A stretch of 64,000 nt of DNA from Gnetum montanum (Eukaryota; Streptophyta; Gnetopsida; Gnetales; Gnetaceae): contig MNCI01036181.1 of the NCBI GenBank assembly GCA_015680685.1, forward strand, positions 379,951 to 443,950, read 5' to 3'. Both the position numbers and the translations under genes were made by a program. The stretch's first letter is position 1. Each line of letters opens with the position of its first letter. Shown here one piece after another: positions 1 to 10,595 of the stretch. Under the pieces are notes generated by a model that saw only the letters and a program-made list of their open reading frames with translations, ran no database searches and was not told the origin of the DNA.

Positions 1-660
1 CTAGCGCCTCCTACAAACCTTAAGGAGTTATGTAGTTTATTTGAAGGTTAATAGCAAGGTTGACCAACAAGTTACACCCCATGCGACATATTCTAAAGAA
101 GGGGGTTAACTTCAAATGGACAACCTAGTGTCAACAAGCCATTGACGATCTAAAGAAGGAACTCTCACACCTCCCAACTATGCATCCGTGACAAAGGGAC
201 AAATCCTTCTTCATCTACCTCACCACCTCCAACATGTCTTTCACTGCACTATTGTGTCAGAAATGAGATGACAGTTTCGAGATACCGGTGTACTATCTAA
301 GTCATGCGCTAATAGCGCATGAGGCAAGGTACAATGAAGTGGAAAGGAACTGCCTGGCCTTAGTGTTCACACTAAAAAAGTAGCGGCATTACTTGTTCCA
401 CAGGACAACCAACATCATTTGCAAGAGCAATGTACTCCGAGCTATCGCTAACAACATATACGAAAGTAGTAGGATAGCCCGATGGAAGGTAATAACTGCA
501 GAGTTTGATTTACACTATGTAAGTCAATTGTCGACAAAGGGTCAAGCCATAGCGACCCAACTCACGGCTCCGCCAATCGATGACCAGGCAACCATAGACC
601 CCAAATTCTTGGACGAATACGTTAGCAATGTTCATGTTGTCTCATCGCATTTCAAAGCCA
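1..660 (+). pseudogene. Tat-type Ty3/gypsy pol fragment: RT C-terminus and RNase H
   Basis: The first 60 bases read LAPPTNLKEL, the conserved end of gypsy RT before the connection domain, and the same string recurs in element A near 37880. A connection region follows, then RNase H, with an AHEARYNEVERNCLALVF-like stretch around 319-372 and a long open stretch at 393-692 that includes IICKSN and SRIARWK. The catalytic RT core lies outside the window to the left. Stops and frameshifts interrupt the reading, so this is a dead copy. Its order with the two segments that follow is the normal Tat pol order. Lineage assignment rests on the second RNase H just downstream. Confidence 0.85.
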
Positions 661-1060
661 CCTTACATTTCAACGGCACTTCAACTATGTGAGGAGGTAG
701 CGCCATTGCCATAATCACATTCCCCTACGGCCAAATGCATCCATCCACTTATCAATTTGTGTTCCCTTGTACCAACAATATGGTAGAATATGAAGGGCTA
801 CTCAGAGGCCTCCTAACTGCCCAAACTCTATGCATACAACACCTGGCCATTTGGGGAGATTCACAACTAGTTGTGAATCAAATCACCGAGGTCTATGCCT
901 TTAAGGCTACTCACTTGCAACCCTACTACGATCTAGAAAAAATCCTTCTTAAGCAATTTACAACCACAGATGTGCAACATGTACCACATAACAAAAACAC
1001 CGTGGTAGATGCCTTAGCTACCCTTTAATTAAACATCCCATCACAGTCTCTGGCAAACCT
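661..1060 (+). pseudogene. Tat pol fragment: second (archaeal-type) RNase H
   Basis: The reading at 735-1028 contains NNMVEYEGLLRGL, GDSQLVVNQITEVYA and HNKNTVVDALATL. These are the hallmark blocks of the extra aRNase H domain, with acidic residues in VEYE, GDS and VDAL. In plants a second RNase H between the gypsy RNase H and integrase is known from Tat-lineage elements such as Ogre, Retand and Grande. This piece keeps a 97-codon open frame although pol as a whole is broken. The homologous domain in element A lies at about 38541-38960. Confidence 0.8.
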
Positions 1061-2203
1061 ACCAACCTCAATTATAGAATGCATAGAACCTATCACCCAG
1101 GTGGAGCACGTTCCATTTGTCAGTGCTATGAATACCCAGGAGTGGTATGGCAACATTAAAACTTATCTACAGCATGACAAGCCCCTAGGAGAATTGACAT
1201 CCACCCAAAGAGATGCAATCTGTAAGCGTTCCTGGTAAAACGTGCTCATGGGAAAACATGCCCTATGTCGATGCTCCTAGGATGGGATATTGCTGGTATG
1301 CTTAGGTAGCGAGCAAGCACAGAAGGTAGTTAATGAGGTACATGAGGGGCTATGTGGTGGACACATAGCACCCAGGGCTATGGCTACCAAAATCAGATGC
1401 CTAGGGTACTACTAGCCCAACAAGGAATGTGACTGCTTGTCGAAAGTCAAGACATGGGACATGTGCCAAAGATATGAAAATCTCATACACATGGAACCTA
1501 CAGACCTACACCCAACGCAAATCATGTGGTCCTTCCAATGATGGGGATTAGACCTCATAGGGCCTATCACACCTAAGTCCTCCACAGGGCATAGCTTCGT
1601 TATCATTACCGCCAAGTATTTTACTAAGTGGGTGGAAGCTATTCCCCTAAGGAAAACGACGTCGTAGCAAATCTACCATTTCATCCTCGACAACATAGTA
1701 ACAAGGTTTGGGCTTCCAATGACTATTGTGACTAACAATTAGCCGCAGTTTAGTAGTATAGAAACTCGAGCCTTTTGTAGCAACCTAGGCATTAAATAAT
1801 CATTTTCTTCCCCTTACTATTTGCAAGCGAACAAGTAGGTGGAGGCTACAAATAAGTCCATCATCAACTTGCTAAAGCGGATGCTTAACAACAATGAGAG
1901 GCAATGGCATGAGCTAATCCTCTACATCCTATGGGCCTACCGAACAACGTGCAAAATTGCAACAAGTAAGACCCCTTATAGTCTTGTTTATAGATCTGAA
2001 GTTGTATTACCTCTTGTGTTGTAGGTACCATCACTCCAGATAATCCTTGCAGACATTGCAGGTGAAGCCCAAAACAACGAGTGAAGAACCATTGACCTCG
2101 ACTCAGTGGAGGAGGAGCATGTGTAGATGCTGAGATGCATTGAGCACTACCAAAGTAAGCAGCAATAGAAGCACCGTGCAAACCCGCATCGATAGCCAGT
2201 GCT
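1061..2203 (+). pseudogene. Tat pol fragment: integrase, cut off near its C-terminus
   Basis: The zinc-binding region is readable around 1340-1480 (HEGLCGGHIAP, then C...C). The DDE core follows: WGLDLIGPI near 1545, KYFTKWVEAIP near 1615, a TNN block near 1730 where TDNG is expected, and VEATNKSIIN near 1842, which carries the catalytic Glu. Several codons are stops, often TAG or TGA where W, R or Q is expected. At about 2200 the reading leaves integrase. The C-terminal tail seen in element B (about 29000-29209) is missing and protease-region sequence begins directly. This is an abnormal junction, not a natural element end. Confidence 0.85.
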
Positions 2204-2990
2204 AGTCAATCTAATCTTATATGACCTTATCATTACTTCCACCACACATCATGAGATGCTAGTCAAAATTTTGACTTTCATCATGATTAGTAAAGATGTC
2301 CCCACTAATGAGGAATCCATCCATGTAGTGGTGGTTCCTTCCTCACCAAAGGAGATGAAGTTAACACACCTAGTTTTTGCGATAGTGAAATCAAGGTTAA
2401 TTCTAAAACTGGTGAAGCAACTACATCCCCTCTATTCAAAACCATACACATAGGACAATTTAAAGCACATTGGTTGCATGTTGATGACAAAGCTACAACC
2501 ACTATCATCCCATGCACCATTTTCAAATACTTTAACCAAATTGAGAAAATATAACCTACATTAGCTATGGCTCTAAAGTCCTTTAATGAATTGAGGGTTT
2601 CCATTAGGAGGTCCATCTCCTTGGATTTTATAGCTATGAAGGAATTCCACACAAATACTAATTTCTTGATGGTGGAAGAAATACCAAGATTCAACCTTAT
2701 CCTAGGAAGACCTTGGTTGGATCAATTATGAGCTATGTTCTCTCTAATCCATCAAGAAATTTACCTTCCTTATGAGGAAGGTGAAATCATCATTCATGAT
2801 GATAACATGGTTCCCCTAGCTATTAACAACATATACATAGAGTAGGGATTCAAAGTGGATCTTCAAGAAGAAGCTCCCAACCATGAAGTGCAAAAACCCA
2901 ACAAAGCCAATGATGACAACATTAAGCAACATGATGCATTATGGGATGAACTCCATTTTAACATTGTAAGTGAAGGAGATGACAAATAAA
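2204..2990 (+). pseudogene. Tat-2 gag-pro C-terminus: retropepsin-like protease
   Basis: The segment opens with LILYDLIITSTTH, equivalent to LILYDLIMTSTAH in element B (26302) and a similar string in A (about 16100). A degenerate active-site block (VDDKAT) lies near 2480, and the usual retropepsin C-terminal motif, LGRPWLDQ, is at about 2702. The tail LPYEEGEIIIHDD is shared by all three copies. Frame breaks at 2451 and about 2550 disable it. Gag and a 5' LTR should precede it but do not. Its neighbour on the left is instead an integrase end, so Tat-2 is 5'-truncated. Confidence 0.75.
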
Positions 2991-3282
2991 AGCTTATGTA
3001 GAGTAGGCCTTACTCACTCCTTCATCTTACATAGATTAGAAAGAATCTGCATAAGTGAAGTTCACCTTAACCTTCCCATGCCCCTATGACCAGACACACT
3101 AATAGTTGTGTAGCCTTTTCTTTTTAGTTTATTATATATTTTTATGCATTTTTTGTTTTAATCTTTATGCATGTAGCCTAATTTCATTTACATTTTTACA
3201 TATTGTTTAAAACCTTTCTTTATTTATACTTATGTATAAACATCAAAAAAGCCTTATAAATATACATCTTTCTCGTAACTAG

Positions 3283-3535
3283 TCTGCTAAGAACTTAGAC
3301 TAGCATCATGCCCCACCATGACCTTAAAATAGTAGAGATAAACACACAACACAATTTGCTAAGAATCTAAACTAACATCGCCATCTACTAGGATGTTAAA
3401 CTAGCATTATGGCCCATGATGGCCCTAAACTAGCAAAGTAACCATAATGCATTATGGTCCATCATGGCCTTAAACTAGCAAAACTATATAACCTATGCCT
3501 ACAATGGCCTAAAACTAATAAACATACCTTTTATT
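3283..3535 (+). repeat. Degenerate tandem repeat, core CCTTAAACTAGC, Tat-2 spacer
   Basis: Irregular units of about 20-40 bases contain AACTAGCA..ATGGCC..CATGGCCTTAAACTAGC. The same core occurs in the protease-RT spacers and the 3' UTRs of elements A and B. The block lies just after the protease region, as in A and B. Confidence 0.7.
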
Positions 3536-3846
3536 ATTATATCTTTCTTTGCTTAGCCTATTATCACATCAATTAGCTATTTAATGTTATAACCAAAACA
3601 TGAACATAGCCATTCTCAAGGTTTGCAACATTTATAATTTTTACTAAAAATATAGATACATATAGCCAAAAATAAAACTAAAATTTAAATTTAAAGTTAA
3701 AATGTCCATAACATACATAGCCATGGCAACACTATGTGATAAAAATGTCAAAAACTAATAATCATCTATAACATAGTCTTGAATAATTATAGCCATTAAC
3801 ATGAAAATAAAGAAAAATAACCAACAAGCAAAACTAATGGAGGTTA

Positions 3847-6800
3847 CTAAGTTGCATCTAGAGAAGGAAGTGGTGGGTCGTTCCCACCCTCACTGCTAGG
3901 GTTACCAATGTCTCTTGAGGTCTAAAATGTAACAACATATAGCTAGTTAATAATCCATAGCCAAAACCATAGCTTAAAACAAGACCAAAAATATAAAATA
4001 TATCTAACCTATGGAGATTTTAGCTCCATGAATTTCAGGGGTAGAAGTGGAAGGCATTCCTCCAAACGATGGAGTATCTAGTCCGTTGTCATGTTGACCT
4101 AGTCATCATCCCCAAGATCAATGCCACAAAAAAATGTCTATCCTATCTACTATAGTCTAATTAGGTGGCTCTCAAGCCATAGTAACTATAGAGGTTTTTC
4201 CTGTAGTAGTGGTAATCTATGTAATAGGAGATTGCTCCACCTTAAGAGTACTTTCAAAAAGTTGATAAGTACTCTCCACCTAGATCCCCTAAATGAGCAA
4301 CTCTCTCTTGTACCATTCAACGAACTCCTCCTTCAACTACTTTAGTTAGGCCCCATGATCTTCCTTGTACTAACACTTCTAGGCCTTTTGTTTCTTATCC
4401 CATTCTAGGAACCAAGCACAATGATCTTTCCAATCCTTATCCTTTTGAAATATGAAGTCCATTTGCATATTTTTTCTACCATCTCCCATAGGGCCACTAC
4501 TTTTTCCTAAATGACATGCTAGTAATGGAGCCCATATGATCTCCTTAGTCCATAACTCCCCTAAGTTAGCTACTTGGGCTTTCACAAAGGCCTTATGGTC
4601 TCAATGATCTCTAATCATATCCTCCTACCATTAAGTCTTTTCCCTTAAGGATAAAACTTCCTCCCATATGGATTTGTTAGACCTCTGTAGATCCCATGAA
4701 GTTTTTGTACATGACATTGCTAGGTCACTAGTATTCTCATACAACTTCAAGGGTATACAAGATACATTGAAGGGAAGCTTAGGTAAGGAGTCAATCTCTA
4801 TGGGATACCACTCCATAGAAGACACTACACAAGCATAAAATATAATCATAAACATCATGCACAACCTAAGATAGCCATAATGCAAGCATAGTCTACAATT
4901 GAAGCATAAAACAAAATCTTTACTAGGCTCAAGTGCAACCTAACACAACTAATTGATGATGTGCATAGCCATCCCACATATCAACTCAACTTTTTTTACA
5001 ATCTCTATCCATGGTTTCATATGAAACATAGGGATAGGAGCTTCTAGTAGTGGCTCAGGAACTACTATAAGCATAACATCATCGAAGGGTTAGGATGAAA
5101 ACCAAAGATAAATAATGAGATAAAATAAAAACATTATGGCATGGGCATACATTGCTCTTCTTCCTTATCCTCCTTTGGGATGATGATGGGGGATGTGCCT
5201 GGCACTACCTCAGCAAAAAAGGCATCTAAATCATTGATGTCCACCTCAAGCTATGAGAGTGCATTCTCCACATGCCTTTCTTCCTCTTTGTGGTAGCTTG
5301 GGCTACCATGAATTATTGCTTCCCTACAACCATAACGCATGAAAAACTAGTTAACACATGAAATTAGAACATAGCCATGAAACGTTAAAATAACCAAGCA
5401 TAGATAAAACTTACCTATCATTGCTAGCTATGATGATATAAGCCTAAACTTGATCTTCTTTAGGATATACTAGTCTAATGTTGGTGGTTCCTCCTCCATA
5501 GGCCTCTTGAGTTTCTCTCTAGCTGTCCCTTTAGAGTTCATATGCCATTGTCTAGCATCCATGATACTAGTAGGAAATGTGAGAAGCTCATCATCATTAG
5601 TTCTATTAGGAGACTTACATTGCCTAACATCAAGATTCTTAGTAATTATGGATAACATATAATTCATCCCCTCTAGTGGATTATCAGCCTACATTGTTGG
5701 ATAAATGTGATTTATCCAATGCCTAGAAATTTGGCTTGGGTCTCGGGAACTCCATCATCCATTCCTATAAACTAACATAAACTCTGTAAACCTCTTCAAA
5801 TAACCTATAAAAAATGCAAAGTGCATATGGATTATTATAAAAATGTCAGCATAGAGTCTAAGGATCTCCTCCTAAAGCCCAACAACCAAAGTAGCTGCCC
5901 AATCAAATTTACTACCCTTCATTAGGACCCTCTTAAAGGTCCACCCCTACACTATGCTAATTACCTTCTTTTGTTATAATCGTTTTAGGAATACATGATA
6001 CTTGAAAAAAGGATATGATTCCTTTACATCAAGGTCCATGAAGCTATCCATCAAAATTCTAGAGTGATCCATGTTTTCTCCAAGCCACTCCAAAACTTTA
6101 TCGTGATGGCCTATTTTCATTACTATCCTAGTGGGAACCTTTGTTCCATTAGTAGGGACACCAAAAAAACTACAAAAGAGGTTCACACCTATGTCCATGT
6201 TCACCTTCATTCATCAAATGATGCTGCTAAAATGTCCAACCTTCTCATCGAAGGAGTCAATGACATGCAACATCTCCATACCAAGAATGTAAGATATATG
6301 TGCTATGAATACATTGAGCAAACCTACATGTTGGATATTTTCTTGAACATACCCATGCACCTATTCCCTTAGCCACTCCTATGCTAATGTCACCTTACCA
6401 AACTTCAAGATGAGGGTATCCTCATGACATGAACTTAATAGTGATATAGTGACATCAACCAAGGTGGAAGGTCGTACAAATCAACAACCAAAGTTTAGCA
6501 TAAACATAAGCAATTTTAACAACTAGGCAAAGGAATAAAACACTTAAAGGTATAGCCATGAAGTACTAAATGATATAGCCTTTATGTTTACCTTTCCTTT
6601 ACTTCTTCAATGTGTTTTAAGTGGGGGTCCCAACTACAAGGATCCGATCTATGCTATCAATGTCTACCCACCAATTGTACATCATCCTATCATCCTTACA
6701 CTTCTTGTATAAGAGGTTGAATCCTAAGGTGTATGCATCAAAGTTTCTGCATAACTTTTATATCAAGAATTTCTAATTTGAGGATGAATTCATCCAAAGT

Positions 6801-7751
6801 AGTTTGAGCCACTATCAAGATTTGATCATTGATGATCAAAGCTTGATCCTTGAACTTGTACCTACAAGAAATTTATAAAATTGGAAAAATTAGGAAAGGT
6901 AGTCAAGTAAAAACATAAAAGCATTACAATAATCATGCTTACCCCTATAGACAATACACAGTGTTGAGCGAGTTCTAGAATAACATGTGGGCTCTATGTG
7001 CCATCATCAAAGTATTGGTAGCATTATATTAACTATACCCTAGCATCATTCAGATCTTTTTGAGGTAACATGGGCTTATATCATCTGCTAGTCCCCCTAC
7101 TTTTAATAGGTGGCTTGTTTATAATAAATCTAACAATTAGGGTAGATGCCCAATGTAACAAGGTCTCCACTATAACCTTGACTACATCTGCAAACAAGTG
7201 TGACCATAACATCATACTAAAGTTCTTAAGAAGGTAGACAATGAATTCTCTTGCCCTAGGCTAGAACCATGATGAGAGCTTTCTGAAAGGTATGTCATGA
7301 GATAGGGTGCTAGTCTTGTAATGACCAATGTAGCATAGGATACCCACCAACTTCACAATTATAAACACAAGCCTCAAAAAGACCCTGCATGAAGCAAAGA
7401 AAAAACATTGTGACCAATTGAAATTACTTAGTAAATTTGAAAAAATATCCAGTTAGATGTGCAATTAGCCTCTGTAAAACACTTTAAGATTTTTATCTAA
7501 ATTACTTGATGCCAAGACCTACTCATTCATAACTAGAAAATAGCCAAAACCTTTACCATTTCCTTAGAAAATATTTCTGAGATTACATGAAATTACAAAA
7601 ATGGCATGAGAAACCTAACTACACAATGTTAGAAAAATAGCCATAACTTCATTGTTTGAAGAACAAATTAAATGAGACAATAGCCATTGGAAAGCTTACA
7701 TGAAGGGCTACAAACTCATAACATAAAATTTTAAAAATATGCAAATATTTT
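3847..7751 (-). pseudogene. Antisense intron-containing gene of Tat-2 (FCP1/NIF-like), exon 2 to 3' end
   Basis: Read on the minus strand, this is the 3' part of a gene whose first exon lies at 46788-46915 across the nested insertions. Exon 2 (7385 down to 6943) starts after ..CATGCAG and ends before GTAAGC. It reads LVFIIVKLVGILC, then REFIVYLLKNF, then MMLWSHL. That order matches plant FCP1/NLI-interacting-factor phosphatases: nucleophile strand, P-G-x-x-EFL block, then WS block. A further exon near 4379-4585 reads KDKDWKDH, also found in A (20163-20525). The last exon ends at a stop at 3847-3849, after an intron with donor GTTAGA near 4010. Stops and frameshifts show decay. The phosphatase assignment is by eye. 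The catalytic Asp appears to be Lys here. Confidence 0.6.
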
Positions 7752-8357
7752 TGTCACATCACCATTCCCAAATGATTTGGTTGCTTAATGAAGATGGTGT
7801 CTCTTCATAACAAGTGTTATTGTTATCTTAACAAGATTTGAAAGGGTAGTTGTGATTAAGACCTAAAAGGGCATGTTGTAATAACGAAAATGTCTCTTGA
7901 GGTAAACTTTGGGGATTTGACTAAAGGCATTTATACTTAGGGTTAGAGGTCATACCAACATGGGAATGGTGGAGCTAGTACAAGCAAGTCATGGAGTGAT
8001 GGAGCTAGTATAGGCAAGTCATGGGAAGCCAGGTGAAGTTGGACAGGAAGCGGATTAGCCATTCCTTCTAGGGAGGTTATAGGCCTAACCATGGTAGTAG
8101 TGCTAGAGTGCCTCTAAGGGATAGATGCCAAAGGAACAAAACCTCAAGGAACACTCTCAGAGCACAATTCAAATGCACTTTTCCATATCAATAAAGCATT
8201 CTTTTATTTTTGTTTATGCATTTTTCCTATTATTTTCTTTATACATAATGCTGAATATCACTTATATTTCACATTTGATATGATTTCTTCATCTTCATAA
8301 TGTCTAATATATCATATATTTAACATTTTCCATGACATCCGAAGATAGGATGTCATA
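7752..8357 (+). repeat. 5' LTR of element C
   Basis: It begins TGTCACATC and ends GATGTCATA, nearly inverted ends. It pairs along its length with 45721-46327, for example AAAGGGTAGTTGTGATTAAG and GTGCCTCTAAGGGATAGATG. The two copies show many substitutions, so the insertion is old. Confidence 0.9.
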
Positions 8358-8359
8358 AT

Positions 8360-8371
8360 TGGTATCAGAAC
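8360..8371 (+). other. Primer binding site of element C (tRNA-iMet type)
   Basis: TGGTATCAGAAC lies two bases after the 5' LTR. It matches the TGGTATCAGAGC primer site complementary to initiator methionine tRNA at 11 of 12 positions. Confidence 0.85.
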
Positions 8372-9567
8372 AAACCACAATCCAAGGACCATTCAGAACC
8401 ATGGGTCAACTACAACATGAATCAGATGATAAACCTTGAAGACACCACATATGGAAAGCCATTTATCATCACCAAATGTACCATATATTTGTGATGCAAG
8501 TTAGAAGATACCTTTTCATTAACTTCACAAATAATGGATCAAGCATCTAGATCCCAACAATCAAAAAAATTTCTTTTCTAGATATCATTAATTGATGAGG
8601 ATTTGATCATATCTCATCAAGTTCATCAATTACAAGAGATGTTGGTAAGATAATGATACACTGGTCTAGGTAACTTTTACCCATTTTAATACTATAATTA
8701 TTAATTAATTAGGATCATTATTAGATTTCTTTTAAGAAAGTTAGTAACCATGACCTGAATTGATCTTATTTTGTTGAAATTCACTATCCAAGTAATCCAA
8801 AAGATTCCAAGCTACCATCTGTCAGCATAGAAATGTTAGTTCAACAAAATAGACTAGTTTGGTCCTTTTAATTCTTGAAAAATAAACTTCATTTTTGAAC
8901 CCTAAAACTATGTCCAATGCATAGTACTAGTTGAGACAATTCCAACAGTATAAATTTTGTCTCAATCGAACTTACGATTTGGGAGATATTGATATTTAAA
9001 TTTTCTTATTATATGTGCATTAAAATAATATTAATTCATTAATTTATTATTTAAACAAGAAAATTTCAAAATTTTATGATCTTGAATCAACCTAGAATCA
9101 CCATCTATCCATACTGAACCCTTACGATATCATAGGCTGAGCCACCAGGATTCTAACAAGGATTCTACCCCCTTCGGTGCCATCGCTAGTGTCTCCACAA
9201 CTCTGCCAGCCATTCAATTAGCACCTCCAAATTCTAGTGGTAGCCCTTGTGCCATGTAGTCATCATGGGAGAGCATGAGGCCTAGCATGCATGCGATGCA
9301 TTTCAATTGCTTCCCACACAAATTGTCATGGAAGCTTTGCTAATGTGCATGTTTTACAACATTTTTCACTACACTACACATCCATGTGTAGGAAATGCAA
9401 CATTGTAAATAATGAAAAAATGCACCACACAGCTCTACTATGTCATGCCTGTGCACCACACCATAGCCTACGCCATGCTCCATCGCCACCCATTGCATGC
9501 TGTCACCATTGCCCTAGTACCTACCGTTGCTATTGATTACATCACTATTTCTCATTAAACACCATCA
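8372..9567. other. Leader region of element C, no gene recognised
   Basis: This is AT-rich sequence inside element C, downstream of the primer site. I find no gag-like or other recognisable frame. Short open stretches (for example 9291-9536) have a low-complexity, His/Cys/Ser-rich composition and no family resemblance. Confidence 0.5.
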
Positions 9568-9725
9568 ATGATTTCCTCTCATGCCACCCATCATAGTCTC
9601 TCATGCTGCCCATCATTGCCACTTGCACCACTCATCATTGCCTCCTATGCCACCCATCACTGCCAACCATGCTGCCCATCACTGCCTCCAACGTCATCCA
9701 TCACTGCCTCCAGTGCCACTGTAGG
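9568..9725 (+). repeat. Minisatellite, about 30-bp units, core TGCCACCCATCAYTGCC
   Basis: Four to five degenerate tandem units of ATGCYRCCCATCAYTGCCTCC run through this stretch. It stays open in two frames only because the unit is stop-poor, so no protein is claimed. Confidence 0.7.
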
Positions 9726-9952
9726 GAACTTGAAACAACCATTGCTATTGTTCACAATGAAATGGAAAATTATTTGTTATATGACAAAAAATTTTCAATT
9801 GTCCATCAACTAATAGAAAAATTTAAAATTTTCATCAATTAATGAAAAATTTAAATATTCATCATTGAACTATAGTTTAGATTAGGAATTTGCAAAAATA
9901 GTTTCCAGAATTAGAATTTGGCATAGCGGTAACAACTAAAACAAAAAATTAT

Positions 9953-10013
9953 ATAATTAAGTCCACTTTCTCTGAAGTAGAACTGGGATGGGTGACCTCT
10001 CAAGAAGTCTTGG
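9953..10013 (+). pseudogene. 5S rRNA-derived 3'-half fragment
   Basis: The block AACTGGGATGGGTGACCTC at about 9981-9999 matches the box C region of plant 5S rRNA genes. The flanks continue the resemblance: AATTAAGTCC...GAAGTAG before it, where 5S has AGTTAAGCG...GAGTAG, and AAGAAGTCTTGG after it. The 5' half, including box A, is not clearly present. Candidate origins are a Cassandra-type TRIM LTR, a 5S-derived SINE, or a stray 5S pseudogene. It lies inside element C, upstream of the captured nuclease domain. Confidence 0.6.
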
Positions 10014-10439
10014 TTTCTTATACCAAAGGTCTTAAACTCTAGAAGCCATAACTTTTAATTTTAGAAGCCTCTTTTAGTGAAAAAAGAGTTGTTTCCTATA
10101 GTTTTCAACCTTTTGGACACAATGGTAAAGTTAAATTCAACCTAAGCAACCCAAAAAATTATTTTTTATTACTTGCTTGATATAGTACCCTAAGATCCTC
10201 AAAAGTCTAATTTTCACATAACTTGAGCGTATGATGTCCATTTTCAACATATGAATAGTCATTTCTAACATTTTTCAACCTCCTAAACTCAATGGTGAGG
10301 TCAAATTGATCATTTGGACATCATATAATTTAATAATATTATAAATTTAACCTTCTAGACTTTTAGGTTTAGTGCATAACCCTTGTAGATAGTCTTAAGT
10401 TCACTATGGCATGNATTCAATAGTCAAAAAAAGGATATA
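10014..10439. other. Unassigned part of element C
   Basis: AT-rich sequence with no recognised gene. It contains the only ambiguous base of the window, an N at 10414. Confidence 0.4.
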
Positions 10440-10595
10440 TTAATTCATCTTGCAATCAAAACATAGGGAAAAATAACAAGGAGACTCAAAATCTCATTTT
10501 GACAAGGAGTATGATACTCATAAAGAGAAATGATCCAGATAAGAATCCAAGAATGAGAATGAAAGTTACAACATACAACATGCTTGCAAGATCCT
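10440..10595 (+). pseudogene. Captured CCR4/Angel-type deadenylase retrocopy, 5' part
   Basis: Just before element A the plus strand reads RMRMKVTTYNMLA. In the endonuclease/exonuclease/phosphatase (EEP) family of CCR4, Angel and Nocturnin, a V-x-[ST]YN-[IM]LA block opens the catalytic domain. The reading is open from about 10440. It continues without an intron after element A, at 44214, where LVSEK resumes the same frame. The A insertion and its target duplication split one codon run. The parent gene would be a host mRNA deadenylase or a related RNA-processing nuclease. Here it is a dead copy inside an LTR element. Confidence 0.7.

Noticed and set aside
9568-9842. His/Cys/Ser-rich frames over the 9.6-kb minisatellite
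   Set aside because: The composition comes from the tandem unit, and two overlapping frames are equally open.
9953-10013. A functional 5S rRNA gene
   Set aside because: Only the 3' half is recognisable and it has many substitutions. Box A and the 5' end are not clear.
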